In this document: piece after piece, positions 43,118 to 50,539 of the stretch
Layout: each line of letters starts with the position of its first letter
How positions within the stretch are numbered: the first letter of the stretch is position 1
Position numbers and translations under genes: made by a program
The notes under the pieces: generated by a model
What the model saw: only the letters and a program-made list of their open reading frames with translations
Database searches by the model: none
Told to the model about the DNA's origin: nothing
From: CAIUGU01 sp040080215
Lineage (GTDB): Bacteria > Pseudomonadota > Gammaproteobacteria > Steroidobacterales > Steroidobacteraceae
Reading direction: 5' to 3'
Length of the DNA: 64,000 bases
Assembly: GCA_040080215.1 (NCBI GenBank)
Contig: JBEBIT010000002.1
Span: 78,520 to 142,519 of the forward strand

Positions 43118-43842
43118 GCGACGTCGCGCCCATCGCTGCGGCGAGTGGGTTCAAGCAGCCCGCCGACCACGCGCGCCCGCTGCCGCCAGGACAACCGGAT
43201 CGGCGTCTTGCAGTACACGCGCTTGCGCGCCTTCAATAGATAGGCTCCCGCCAGCAAGGGCCAGAAACTCTCACCGGCCGATTCAAGCAATTGTTGACCC
43301 CGCGCAGCCTCGGGCCCCCAAGGCAGCGTGAACAGGTAGCGCCGCGCATCGATCACTTCGAAGCCGAGCAGCTTGAGCCAGTCGCGGAGGCGCCGCTCGC
43401 TGATCAATCGCTGCACACCCGGCGGAAAGCCTTGCCGGGAACAAGCGTAGCGGAATCCCCAGGGAGACAGCGGCCGGAAGCCCAGCACGATGACATGTCC
43501 CTCGCCCGGCAGGATGCGCTCGACCTCGCGCAGGATGTCGTGGGGTTCAGGTTCGTACTCAAGCGTATGCGGCAGAAGCACCGCGTCGACGGAATCAGAT
43601 GCGATGGGCAGCGCGTCGGCCCGGGAGTGAACTGCCACGGACGCCCCGGCGTGACGCGCGAGGACTGACTTCCGCTGGGTGCGGGCGTCCGCAATCAGCC
43701 TTGCGTCGTCGCCCCAGGCCCCGATCTGCAGCAGTTGCCAGCCAAACACCTGGGCAACCGCCTCTCCGACCAGCTTGCACTCAAGCTGGTAAAGGCGTTG
43801 GCCCAGGGGCGTTGCGAGCCAGTCATGCAGCGGAGCAGTCAT
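43114..43842 (-). CDS. SAM-dependent methyltransferase (YafS-like)
   Basis: A protein of about 242 residues. The SAM fold is degenerate at motif I (LLQIGAWGDD) but clear at VDAVLLPHTLEYEPEPHDILREVERILPGEGHVIVLGFRPLSPWG, the hallmark of the YafS group. The gene order rnhA - yafS - gloB - mltD is the same as in E. coli. Substrate unknown. I chose the ATG at 43840-43842; one 11 codons upstream is possible. It is translationally coupled to rnhA. Confidence 0.85.
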   Translation of the reverse strand: MTAPLHDWLATPLGQRLYQLECKLVGEAVAQVFGWQLLQIGAWGDDARLIADARTQRKSVLARHAGASVAVHSRADALPIASDSVDAVLLPHTLEYEPEPHDILREVERILPGEGHVIVLGFRPLSPWGFRYACSRQGFPPGVQRLISERRLRDWLKLLGFEVIDARRYLFTLPWGPEAARGQQLLESAGESFWPLLAGAYLLKARKRVYCKTPIRLSWRQRARVVGGLLEPTRRSDGRDVA

Positions 43843-43971
43843 TGGCGGACAGGATACGGCATTTCCCGAATGCACCCTACTCCATTGATTATTCGGTTTT
43901 TTCCGCTTGCCCCGGCCGGCTCGCTATGGTTAATTACCGGCTTATTGAGTGGCAGCCGGACGGGTGGGTCG

Positions 43972-44264
43972 GGGACCCTCAGATTGGCCTAAACGCGCTC
44001 GCGACGGCGAGCCATTTCGTGCAGGGCGAGGCGCGATCGACCGCCGTGTACTGAATGTACACAAGGGAGGAGCAACGCTGCCATGCACGAAATGGATCCC
44101 GTCCCGATCAAGGTATGAATGTTCATGTTGTGGGTTGCGCCTCTAATCGCCTGCTGCGTCGTTACGGACCTTGTCCATATTTCCGATATGGCCTGCGGCC
44201 CGATGCCTCGCAGCAGACGATTGGAGACGCAACGCGAACGCGTTTAGGCCAATCAGAGGGTCCC
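43972..44264. repeat. Cloverleaf-like nested inverted-repeat element upstream of gloB
   Basis: The outer arms 43972-44003 and 44233-44264 are inverted and match at 30 of 32 positions (core GATTGGCCTAAACGCG). Inside are two further inverted pairs: CCATTTCGTGCA (44012-44023) with TGCACGAAATGG (44084-44095), exact; and 44139-44158 with 44209-44228, 17 of 20. Small hairpins GTGTAC...GTACAC (44046-44062) and CCATAT...ATATGG (44175-44191) sit within the arms. The element fills most of the 427-bp gap between the divergent yafS-like and gloB genes. No convincing ORF lies inside. It looks like a MITE or a structured-RNA element. Confidence 0.75.
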
Positions 44265-44269
44265 AGGTA

Positions 44270-45043
44270 GTGCTGGAAGTAACCCCTGTCCGCGCGTTTG
44301 CCGACAACTACATCTGGTTGATTCACGGGAAAACCGATCGCTCCCGGGTAGCCGCCGTGGACCCAGGTGACGGCCAAGCAGTCGAGCGTGCCCTGCAGGA
44401 ACGCGGACTGACCCTGACCGGGCTGCTCATCACCCATCACCACCGGGACCACATCGGCGGCGTGGAGGCCTTGGTTACGCGATTCGGGGTGCCCGTGTTC
44501 GGACCGGCGAGGGAATCAATACCAGGGGCCTGTCGGCCGCTCGGCGAGGGCGACGAGGTCAACCTCCCCGAACTCGGGCTTAGCTTCAGGGTGATGGACG
44601 TCCCGGGCCACACGGCCGGGCATATCGCGTACGTTGGGCACGGGGCGGTCTTTTGCGGCGATACGCTGTTCAGCGGCGGCTGCGGACGGCTTTTCGAGGG
44701 AACTCCTGCCCAGATGCTGGACTCTCTTACGCGGCTCGCGGAGTTGCCGCGTGAAACCAGGGTGTACTGCACGCACGAGTACACGATGAACAACCTGCGC
44801 TTTGCCCGGGTGGCTGATCCAGCCAATGCGGCGACGGCGGCTTACGAAGTAGAGTGCATGCAGAAGCGCAATCGTGACGAACCCACAGTGCCTTCGACCA
44901 TCGCCCTGGAGCGAGAGATCAATCCGTTCCTGCGCTGTGACGACAGCAACGTGAAGCAGGCCGCAGAATCCCACGCTGGCGGGCGTTTAATGGACAAGAC
45001 GGCAGTCTTCGCCGCCGTGCGCCAGTGGAAGGACCAGTTCTGA
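44270..45043 (+). CDS. gloB: Hydroxyacylglutathione hydrolase (glyoxalase II)
   Basis: A protein of about 257 residues of the metallo-beta-lactamase fold that hydrolyses S-D-lactoylglutathione in methylglyoxal detoxification. The metal motif THHHRDH is at 55-61, HTAGHIAYVG and FCGDTLFSGGCGRLFEGTP follow, then YCTHEYT. The start is a GTG at 44270, giving VLEVTPVRAFADNYIW; GAGGG nine bases upstream lies at the edge of the nested repeat. Frames that start further upstream run through the repeat and lack homology. Confidence 0.94.
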   Translation: MLEVTPVRAFADNYIWLIHGKTDRSRVAAVDPGDGQAVERALQERGLTLTGLLITHHHRDHIGGVEALVTRFGVPVFGPARESIPGACRPLGEGDEVNLPELGLSFRVMDVPGHTAGHIAYVGHGAVFCGDTLFSGGCGRLFEGTPAQMLDSLTRLAELPRETRVYCTHEYTMNNLRFARVADPANAATAAYEVECMQKRNRDEPTVPSTIALEREINPFLRCDDSNVKQAAESHAGGRLMDKTAVFAAVRQWKDQF

Positions 45044-46686
45044 TGCTGCTTCGCCAACACCCGCGGGGATTCCGGCTTGGAAGCCTTCTGGCGCTCCTCA
45101 GCGCGGCGGGCTGTACCACGATTCCCGCGGTCACCCCGGCGGACTTCCTTCCGCATCCGGCGGTGGCCAGCCGCGAGTTCCGCGCGAACGATTCGGTGGA
45201 GATCCACGCCAACGAACCTGCCATGGATCCGGACAGCATCGAACCGGGGGACCTGTTCGACCGGATTCGCGACGGTTTCCGCCTCGCGGATGTCAGGCAT
45301 CCGTCCGTCGAGCAGGAAGTGGCCTGGTACGCGAACCATCCCGACTATCTGGATCGCACGTTCCGTCGCAGCGAGCGTTACCTCCACTACGTCGTCGGGG
45401 AGCTGGAAGCGCGCGGCATGCCGCTCGAACTGGCGTTGCTGCCGGTCGTGGAGAGCGCCTACAACCCTGTTGCGTATTCGCGCGCCCGTGCAGCCGGCCT
45501 CTGGCAGTTCATTCCCGGTACCGGCGTGCGTTACGGTCTCAAGCAGAACTGGTACTACGATGGACGTCGCGACGTCATCGAGTCCACGCGCGCCGCGCTC
45601 GACTACCTGACGTTCCTGTCCAACGAGTTCGACGGCGACTGGCTGCTCGCCATCGCAGCCTACAACGCAGGCGAGGCTACGGTGGCGCGGCAGGTCGCCA
45701 TCAACCTCCGCGCCAACAGGCCGATCGATTTCTTCAGCCTCGCGTTGCCCCGCGAGACGCGCGCCTACGTGCCGAAGTTGCTGGCAATGCGCCGCATAGT
45801 CGCCAACCCGATGGCGCACAACCTGCAGTTCGCCCCGATCGCCGACCGGCCTTACTTCGCGATGGTGCATACAGGCGGGCAGATCCAGCTCGACGTCGCC
45901 CAGAAACTGGTCGACCTGCCTGAAGAAGAGTTCGTGGCGTTGAATCCGGGGTTCAAGCACGGCGTGACGGACCCGGAAGGTCCCCATCGACTGCTGGTTC
46001 CGGTCGACCGCAGCGAAAGACTGATGGCGGGACTTTCGAGCTTACCGCCTGTCGAGCGAGTACGGGTGGTCAGTCATCGCGTCCGTCCGGGTGAAACCCT
46101 GGGCGCCATCGCCCGGCGCTATGACGTCAGCATCGAAGCCCTGCGCACGGCAAACAAGCTGCGCGGTAACACCATTCATACCGGTCAGGAACTCGTCGTC
46201 ACCGCGTATCCCGGAAAGATCGCCGCCATGCGGGAGGTCTCGGCCACGAACCGGGCCGCACCCCAAGCGCCACTGACAGCAACAGTTCCAGCCGAGGCCT
46301 TAGTAGCCGGGCCGGAATCTCAAAAGAGCGGCAGCCACACCGTGAAACAGGGCGACACGCTCTGGAGCATCGCGCAGTCGCACGGCATAACGCTGGATGC
46401 GCTTGCCGCGCAGAACGAGATCGACACCGATGCACCGCTCGCCATTGGCAGGAAGCTGGAAATCCCGGCCTCGGCAACGCTCGCAGCCAGTGAGGCAGCG
46501 ACGCCCAGATTGCAGCCGCTCACGTACACCGTTCAGCGTGGCGATACCCTGTCGCGCATCGCGCGCACGTTCAAGGTTGCCGTCGACGACATCCTGGGCT
46601 GGAACAAGCTGCGCTCCGCGCACGACCTGAAGCCCGGCCAAAGGCTGGTCATGTATGTCGAGGATCGGCGCCGCCTCCGCGGCTGA
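45043..46686 (+). CDS. mltD: Membrane-bound lytic murein transglycosylase D, three LysM domains
   Basis: A lipoprotein of about 547 residues. The signal peptide ends in a lipobox with Cys24 (LLSAAGC). The SLT domain holds the catalytic Glu137 in LPVVESAYNPVA and GLWQFIPGTG. Three LysM repeats follow (VRPGETLGAIARRYDVS, VKQGDTLWSIAQSHGIT, VQRGDTLSRIARTFKVA), which bind peptidoglycan. It cleaves glycan strands to 1,6-anhydro ends. The start overlaps the gloB stop (TGATG). Confidence 0.95.
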   Translation: MLLRQHPRGFRLGSLLALLSAAGCTTIPAVTPADFLPHPAVASREFRANDSVEIHANEPAMDPDSIEPGDLFDRIRDGFRLADVRHPSVEQEVAWYANHPDYLDRTFRRSERYLHYVVGELEARGMPLELALLPVVESAYNPVAYSRARAAGLWQFIPGTGVRYGLKQNWYYDGRRDVIESTRAALDYLTFLSNEFDGDWLLAIAAYNAGEATVARQVAINLRANRPIDFFSLALPRETRAYVPKLLAMRRIVANPMAHNLQFAPIADRPYFAMVHTGGQIQLDVAQKLVDLPEEEFVALNPGFKHGVTDPEGPHRLLVPVDRSERLMAGLSSLPPVERVRVVSHRVRPGETLGAIARRYDVSIEALRTANKLRGNTIHTGQELVVTAYPGKIAAMREVSATNRAAPQAPLTATVPAEALVAGPESQKSGSHTVKQGDTLWSIAQSHGITLDALAAQNEIDTDAPLAIGRKLEIPASATLAASEAATPRLQPLTYTVQRGDTLSRIARTFKVAVDDILGWNKLRSAHDLKPGQRLVMYVEDRRRLRG

Positions 46687-46802
46687 AACCGCCAGGGGCC
46701 GGGCCATCTCCCTTTTCTGCCCTGATCAGCTTATTCTCTCGGCCGCGATCGTTCAGATCCTCCCGGAGCGACGCTGATTCCCCACCATTCACGGAGTTGT
46801 TC

Positions 46803-47594
46803 ATGGCTTTTCTGTCCGGCAAGCGCGCGCTGATCATCGGTCTCGCCACGGAACGCTCGATCGCCTACGGCATCGCCGAAGCCATGCGCCGCGAGGGTGC
46901 CGAGCTTGCGTTCACTTACCAGGACCGTTTCAAGGACCGCGTGGAAGGCATGGCTGCCGAGTTCGGATCGAAGGCCGTCTTTCCGATGGATGTGGCAGAC
47001 GACGCGCAGATCCAGGCCGCCTTCACGGAACTCGCGAAGACCTGGGATGGCATCGACATCATCGTGCACGCTGTCGCCTTCGCCCCGACGGATGCCATCC
47101 GCGGCAGTTACGTCGAGTCCACGACGCGCGAGAATTTCCGCATTGCCCATGACATCTCAAGCTACAGTCTGACAGCCATTGCCAAGGCGGCGGTGCCCTT
47201 GATGAAAGGTCGTGCCGGCGCGTTCCTTACGCTCACCTATCTTGGCGCCGTGCGCTCGCTGCCGAGTTACAACGTGATGGGTCTCGCCAAGGCGAGCCTC
47301 GAAGCCAGCGTTCGCTTCCTGGCGGCCGATCTTGGACCCCTTGGCATTCGCGTCAACGGCATTTCAGCGGGCCCGATCAAGACGCTGGCAGCCGCAGGCA
47401 TCGGCGGATTCCGCAAGATCCTGGGGCACGTTGCCGCCATTGCACCCATTCGTCGCAATGTGACTGCAGAAGACGTGGGCAACGCCGCCGCATTCCTGTG
47501 CTCCGACCTCGCGGCCGGCATCACGGGTGAAATCGTCTACGTCGACGGCGGGTTCAGCACAGTGGGCATGGCCTTCGCGGAAACCGAAGGCTAG
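46803..47594 (+). CDS. fabI: Enoyl-[acyl-carrier-protein] reductase (NADH)
   Basis: A protein of 263 residues that catalyses the last reduction of fatty-acid elongation. GKRALIIGLATERSIAYGIA is the NADH fold typical of FabI, and Tyr146, Tyr156 and Lys163 match E. coli numbering (LTYLGAVRSLPSYNVMGLAKAS). The ATG at 46803 has CGGAG seven bases upstream. The coding region ends at the left edge of a heptamer repeat and converges on ppiD. Confidence 0.96.
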   Translation: MAFLSGKRALIIGLATERSIAYGIAEAMRREGAELAFTYQDRFKDRVEGMAAEFGSKAVFPMDVADDAQIQAAFTELAKTWDGIDIIVHAVAFAPTDAIRGSYVESTTRENFRIAHDISSYSLTAIAKAAVPLMKGRAGAFLTLTYLGAVRSLPSYNVMGLAKASLEASVRFLAADLGPLGIRVNGISAGPIKTLAAAGIGGFRKILGHVAAIAPIRRNVTAEDVGNAAAFLCSDLAAGITGEIVYVDGGFSTVGMAFAETEG

Positions 47595-47681
47595 CGGACT
47601 AGGACAGCGCCTAGCGATTGGCTCGGAGGGCCAGTGCCCAAGTCCGCAAACATTGGGCTAATCGCTAATCGCTAATCGCCA
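47591..47681. repeat. Inverted heptamer-tandem element between fabI and ppiD
   Basis: The right arm has GCTAATC three times in tandem (47658-47678). The left arm is decayed but keeps CTAGCGG, ACTAGGA and CTAGCGA-TTGG (47592-47622). It contains the fabI stop and ends just before the ppiD stop at 47684, so it fills the whole convergent gap. Layout and 7-base period match the element at 42596-42682. Confidence 0.68.
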
Positions 47682-47683
47682 CC

Positions 47684-49597
47684 CTACTGGAAGATAGAGA
47701 GATTGCGCTGGATCTTGGCAGTGCGCTCGAGTTCGGCCAGATAGGCCGAGAACTCTTCCGCCGCCACCTGCTGCGCCGTCCGGCGTCCCCGCTGGGCACG
47801 CTCCGCCGCAGCTTCGTCGGTCGCATTGCCGTCCTTCAGTGACGTGACTGCGAGCACCACGAAATCGCCGTTTTCCATTGCGCTGGTCTGATAGCGGGCC
47901 TGTCCCTGCTTCAGTGCAGACCGGGGCAGCGCGAACACCGTCTTGAGGACAGCAGGCGGCACTTCCTTGTCCTGCCGCCCGACGAAGCGGCGCGGGGAAG
48001 CGGCTACCTTGAGCTGGGTATTCAACTGCTGCGCAGCCTGAGCCCAGGTCTGCGATCCCGCTTCGAGTTGGGCCAGCAGTTCATTACCCTTGCGAGCAGC
48101 CGCATCCCGGGCCGCATTCTGGCGCAGACGCGCCTGGATCGGCTCGCGGACTGCCGACAGCGGCATCTGTTCCGGCTGGTGGTGTGAACTTACGCGCAGC
48201 ACTACTGCCCGATCGTCGCCTACGGCAATGAGAGGGCTGTTCTGGCCACGATCCGCAACTTCCGCGCCAAAGGCCGCGGCGATGATCTGCGCATCCATGC
48301 CGAGCTCTCCGCCGCCCTGCCGGGTGAAGCCGGCGACCTTCTTCAGTTCCATGCCGAGCGAAGCAGCCACCGTCCCGAGTTCCGTCAATGCGGTGAACGA
48401 TTCATCCGCCATCTTCTGCCCACGCTCATAGAAAGCAGCCTGGGCCTTTTCCTTGCGGAACTCAGGTTCAATCTCCGCCCGTACCTCGTCGAACGTCTTC
48501 TGGTGCCCGGCCTCGATCTCGTCGAGGCGCATGACGTGGTAGCCGAACTCTGTCTTGACGGGGCCACGCAGTTCACCGGCTGTCATGCCGAAGATCGCGT
48601 CCTCGAAGGGACCGACGAACATGCCGCGGGTCGCCCAACCGAGGTCCCCGCCCTGCTTCGCCGAACCGGTATCCTGGGAATACTGTTCGGCGAGCTTGGC
48701 GAAATCCTCGCCTGCCTTCGCCTTCGCCAGCACTTCCTCGGCCAGCTTCTTCGCGCCCGCATCGTCCAGCTTGTCGCTGGTCGTGATTAGCACGTGACGC
48801 GCCTTGCGACGCTCCTGCGTCGCGAAGCGGTCCTTGGCCTGGTCGTAGTAGGCCTTCAGCGCGTCTTCCGTCACCTCGATGCTGCGCTCGACATCGGCAA
48901 GACGCAGATCGAGGAATTCGACATCGACGGTTTCAGGCGTCATGTAGTCGGCCAGATGGCTGTCGTACCAGGCCTGGATGTCGGCATCGGTGACGCTGAC
49001 GGCCGCCGCGAAGGCGCTGGCCGGCAAGACTGCGTATTCAACTTCGCGCTGCTCGTTCTCCAGCGCCCGACGGCGCTCGAGTTCGCGGGGGGTCACGAAA
49101 GCAGACGTGGCAATGCCGCCCTGCAACTGGTTCAGCCCGAGATTGGTCCTGAGCTCGTTCTCGAACTGGGCTTCGGTGCGTCCCTGCTGGTTCAGGATTG
49201 CGGCGTAACGGTCGCGGGAGAATTTCCCGTCGACCTGGAGTTCGGAGAAGCCGAGGATGGTCTGCGCAACTTCCTCGTCGCTGACGCGATACCCCATTTC
49301 CTTCGTTCGCTGGGTGAGCAGCGTGGTGCGGATGCGCTCGTCGAGGAGCGCGGCCTGCTGCGACTTCACGAGGTCGGCAGGCAACTCTGCGCGCAACATC
49401 TGCTGTAGCTGGCTCTGGCGTTCCTGCCATGCCCGCAGCATGGAATCGGCGGAAATCTTCTCGCCGTTGACACGGGCCGCATCAGGAATGGCGCCCGCCT
49501 GGAAGTCGATGCCCCAGAACACAAAGACCAGCGCGACCGCGCCGAGGAATACCGCTGCGAACCAGCCCGAAATCTTGTCGCGTATTTTCTGGAGCAT
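47684..49597 (-). CDS. ppiD: Periplasmic folding chaperone, SurA N-domain and parvulin PPIase (PpiD)
   Basis: A protein of 637 residues anchored by one N-terminal membrane helix (about 12-30, WFAAVFLGAVALVFVFWGI). Then comes a SurA-like N domain (ILGFSELQVDGKFSRDRYAAILNQQGRTEAQFE) and a parvulin domain at about 265-360 (ARHVLI, AEQYSQDTGSAKQGGDLGWATRG, GPVKTEFGYHVMRLDEI). PpiD helps outer-membrane proteins as they leave the Sec translocon. Its place after hup, close to lon, matches E. coli. Confidence 0.94.
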   Translation of the reverse strand: MLQKIRDKISGWFAAVFLGAVALVFVFWGIDFQAGAIPDAARVNGEKISADSMLRAWQERQSQLQQMLRAELPADLVKSQQAALLDERIRTTLLTQRTKEMGYRVSDEEVAQTILGFSELQVDGKFSRDRYAAILNQQGRTEAQFENELRTNLGLNQLQGGIATSAFVTPRELERRRALENEQREVEYAVLPASAFAAAVSVTDADIQAWYDSHLADYMTPETVDVEFLDLRLADVERSIEVTEDALKAYYDQAKDRFATQERRKARHVLITTSDKLDDAGAKKLAEEVLAKAKAGEDFAKLAEQYSQDTGSAKQGGDLGWATRGMFVGPFEDAIFGMTAGELRGPVKTEFGYHVMRLDEIEAGHQKTFDEVRAEIEPEFRKEKAQAAFYERGQKMADESFTALTELGTVAASLGMELKKVAGFTRQGGGELGMDAQIIAAAFGAEVADRGQNSPLIAVGDDRAVVLRVSSHHQPEQMPLSAVREPIQARLRQNAARDAAARKGNELLAQLEAGSQTWAQAAQQLNTQLKVAASPRRFVGRQDKEVPPAVLKTVFALPRSALKQGQARYQTSAMENGDFVVLAVTSLKDGNATDEAAAERAQRGRRTAQQVAAEEFSAYLAELERTAKIQRNLSIFQ

Positions 49598-49756
49598 GGC
49601 GAGTGTGCGGGACTCGAATGGAAATTGATGCGCGCCCGGTTCATGGATCTGCGATCCGGAATGCCCCTCAAGGTAACTGCAACAGCTTCCTTGAGGAGAT
49701 CCGTGTCACCAATCGCAAATCACTTCTCGCATACCGGAACGGCCGGAATCCGAGAA

Positions 49757-49833
49757 TGGCGGAGCGGACGGGACTCGAACCCGCGACCCCCGGCGTGACA
49801 GGCCGGTATTCTAACCAGCTGAACTACCGCTCC
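49757..49833 (-). tRNA. tRNA-Asp (GTC)
   Basis: A minus-strand cloverleaf of 77 nt with CCA encoded. Acceptor GGAGCGG pairs with CCGCTCC. The anticodon stem CCGGC/GCCGG carries loop CTGTCAC (anticodon GTC), and the T arm is GCGGGTTCGAGTCCCGT. Confidence 0.97.
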
Positions 49834-49887
49834 GCGCTGAACCGATTTCTTGTTGACCGACGATTTGTCCGAAGCGGACGGCAGAGT

Positions 49888-49963
49888 TGGTGGGTGCTGA
49901 CGGGATCGAACCGCCGACATTCGCCTTGTAAGGGCGACGCTCTACCAGCTGAGCTAAGCACCC
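49888..49963 (-). tRNA. tRNA-Val (TAC)
   Basis: 76 nt with CCA encoded. Acceptor GGGTGCT pairs with AGCACCC. The anticodon stem TCGCC/GGCGA carries loop CTTACAA (anticodon TAC), and the T loop is GGTTCGATCC. It lies 54 bp upstream of tRNA-Asp on the same strand, so the two are probably one transcript. Confidence 0.97.
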
Positions 49964-49985
49964 CCACGTGACGCTGGCGACCGGG

Positions 49986-50013
49986 GTTATCCGGTATCGC
50001 CCGCAACTCTCAA
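49986..50013 (-). promoter_or_regulatory. Candidate promoter of the tRNA-Val/tRNA-Asp pair
   Basis: On the minus strand TTGAGA, 16 bases, GATAAC, then GC-rich sequence, 23 bp upstream of tRNA-Val. Box matches are fair. Confidence 0.4.
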
Positions 50014-50057
50014 AACATCGTGCCCTTCAGGTTTCGTGTGCGTCCCTTTAGGGCGCG

Positions 50058-50330
50058 TTAATTTACAGCATCCTTGAGGGCCTTGCCAGCCTTGAAGCCA
50101 GGAACCCGGCTCGCGGCGATGGCAATCGTTTCACCAGTCCGGGGATTGCGGCCGGAACGCGCAGCACGGGCCTTCACGCCGAAGGCGCCGAACCCGACCA
50201 GCGAAACCGAATCTCCCGCCTTCAGTGCCGCCGTAATGGCGTCAAACACGGCATCCACGGCCTGGGCGGCATCCGCCTTAGGCAAATTCGTGCGGGCGCT
50301 CACCGTATCAATCAGGTCGCCTTTGTTCAT
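50058..50330 (-). CDS. hupB: DNA-binding protein HU
   Basis: A protein of 90 residues, standard HU size: MNKGDLIDTVSARTNLPKA, then the beta-arm region GFGAFGVKARAARSGRNPRTGETI and FKAGKALKDAVN. It compacts and bends DNA. AAGGA lies eight bases upstream of the ATG. The leader holds a 7-bp GC hairpin (GGCGGGG / CCCCGCC, 50363-50379). It lies downstream of lon, as in E. coli. Confidence 0.96.
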   Translation of the reverse strand: MNKGDLIDTVSARTNLPKADAAQAVDAVFDAITAALKAGDSVSLVGFGAFGVKARAARSGRNPRTGETIAIAASRVPGFKAGKALKDAVN

Positions 50331-50539
50331 CGTGGATTCCTTAAAGTCTGGTCGCGAAGGGTGGCGGGGCTGCCCCGCCGCTATCAAGGGCGCGCGTTAT
50401 AACAGCGCCAGCCCGGAATGGTCAACCATGTAGAAATGCCACCGGTCCGGATACGGTCCGGGCGCGAGCGCGGACGAACCCGTCGCTGCAGTCCGCCCAC
50501 ATCCCTGCCGCCCATCCCGAGCGACGCTTTCGCCGCCCT

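Noticed and set aside
43599..44054. Plus-strand frame running from the yafS-like gene into the nested repeat
   Set aside because: Mostly antisense to the methyltransferase. The rest lies in the inverted-repeat element with no homology.
50363..50379. GC hairpin in the hup leader as a terminator
   Set aside because: It lies upstream of hup on the coding strand with no U-tract. It is at most a leader structure.
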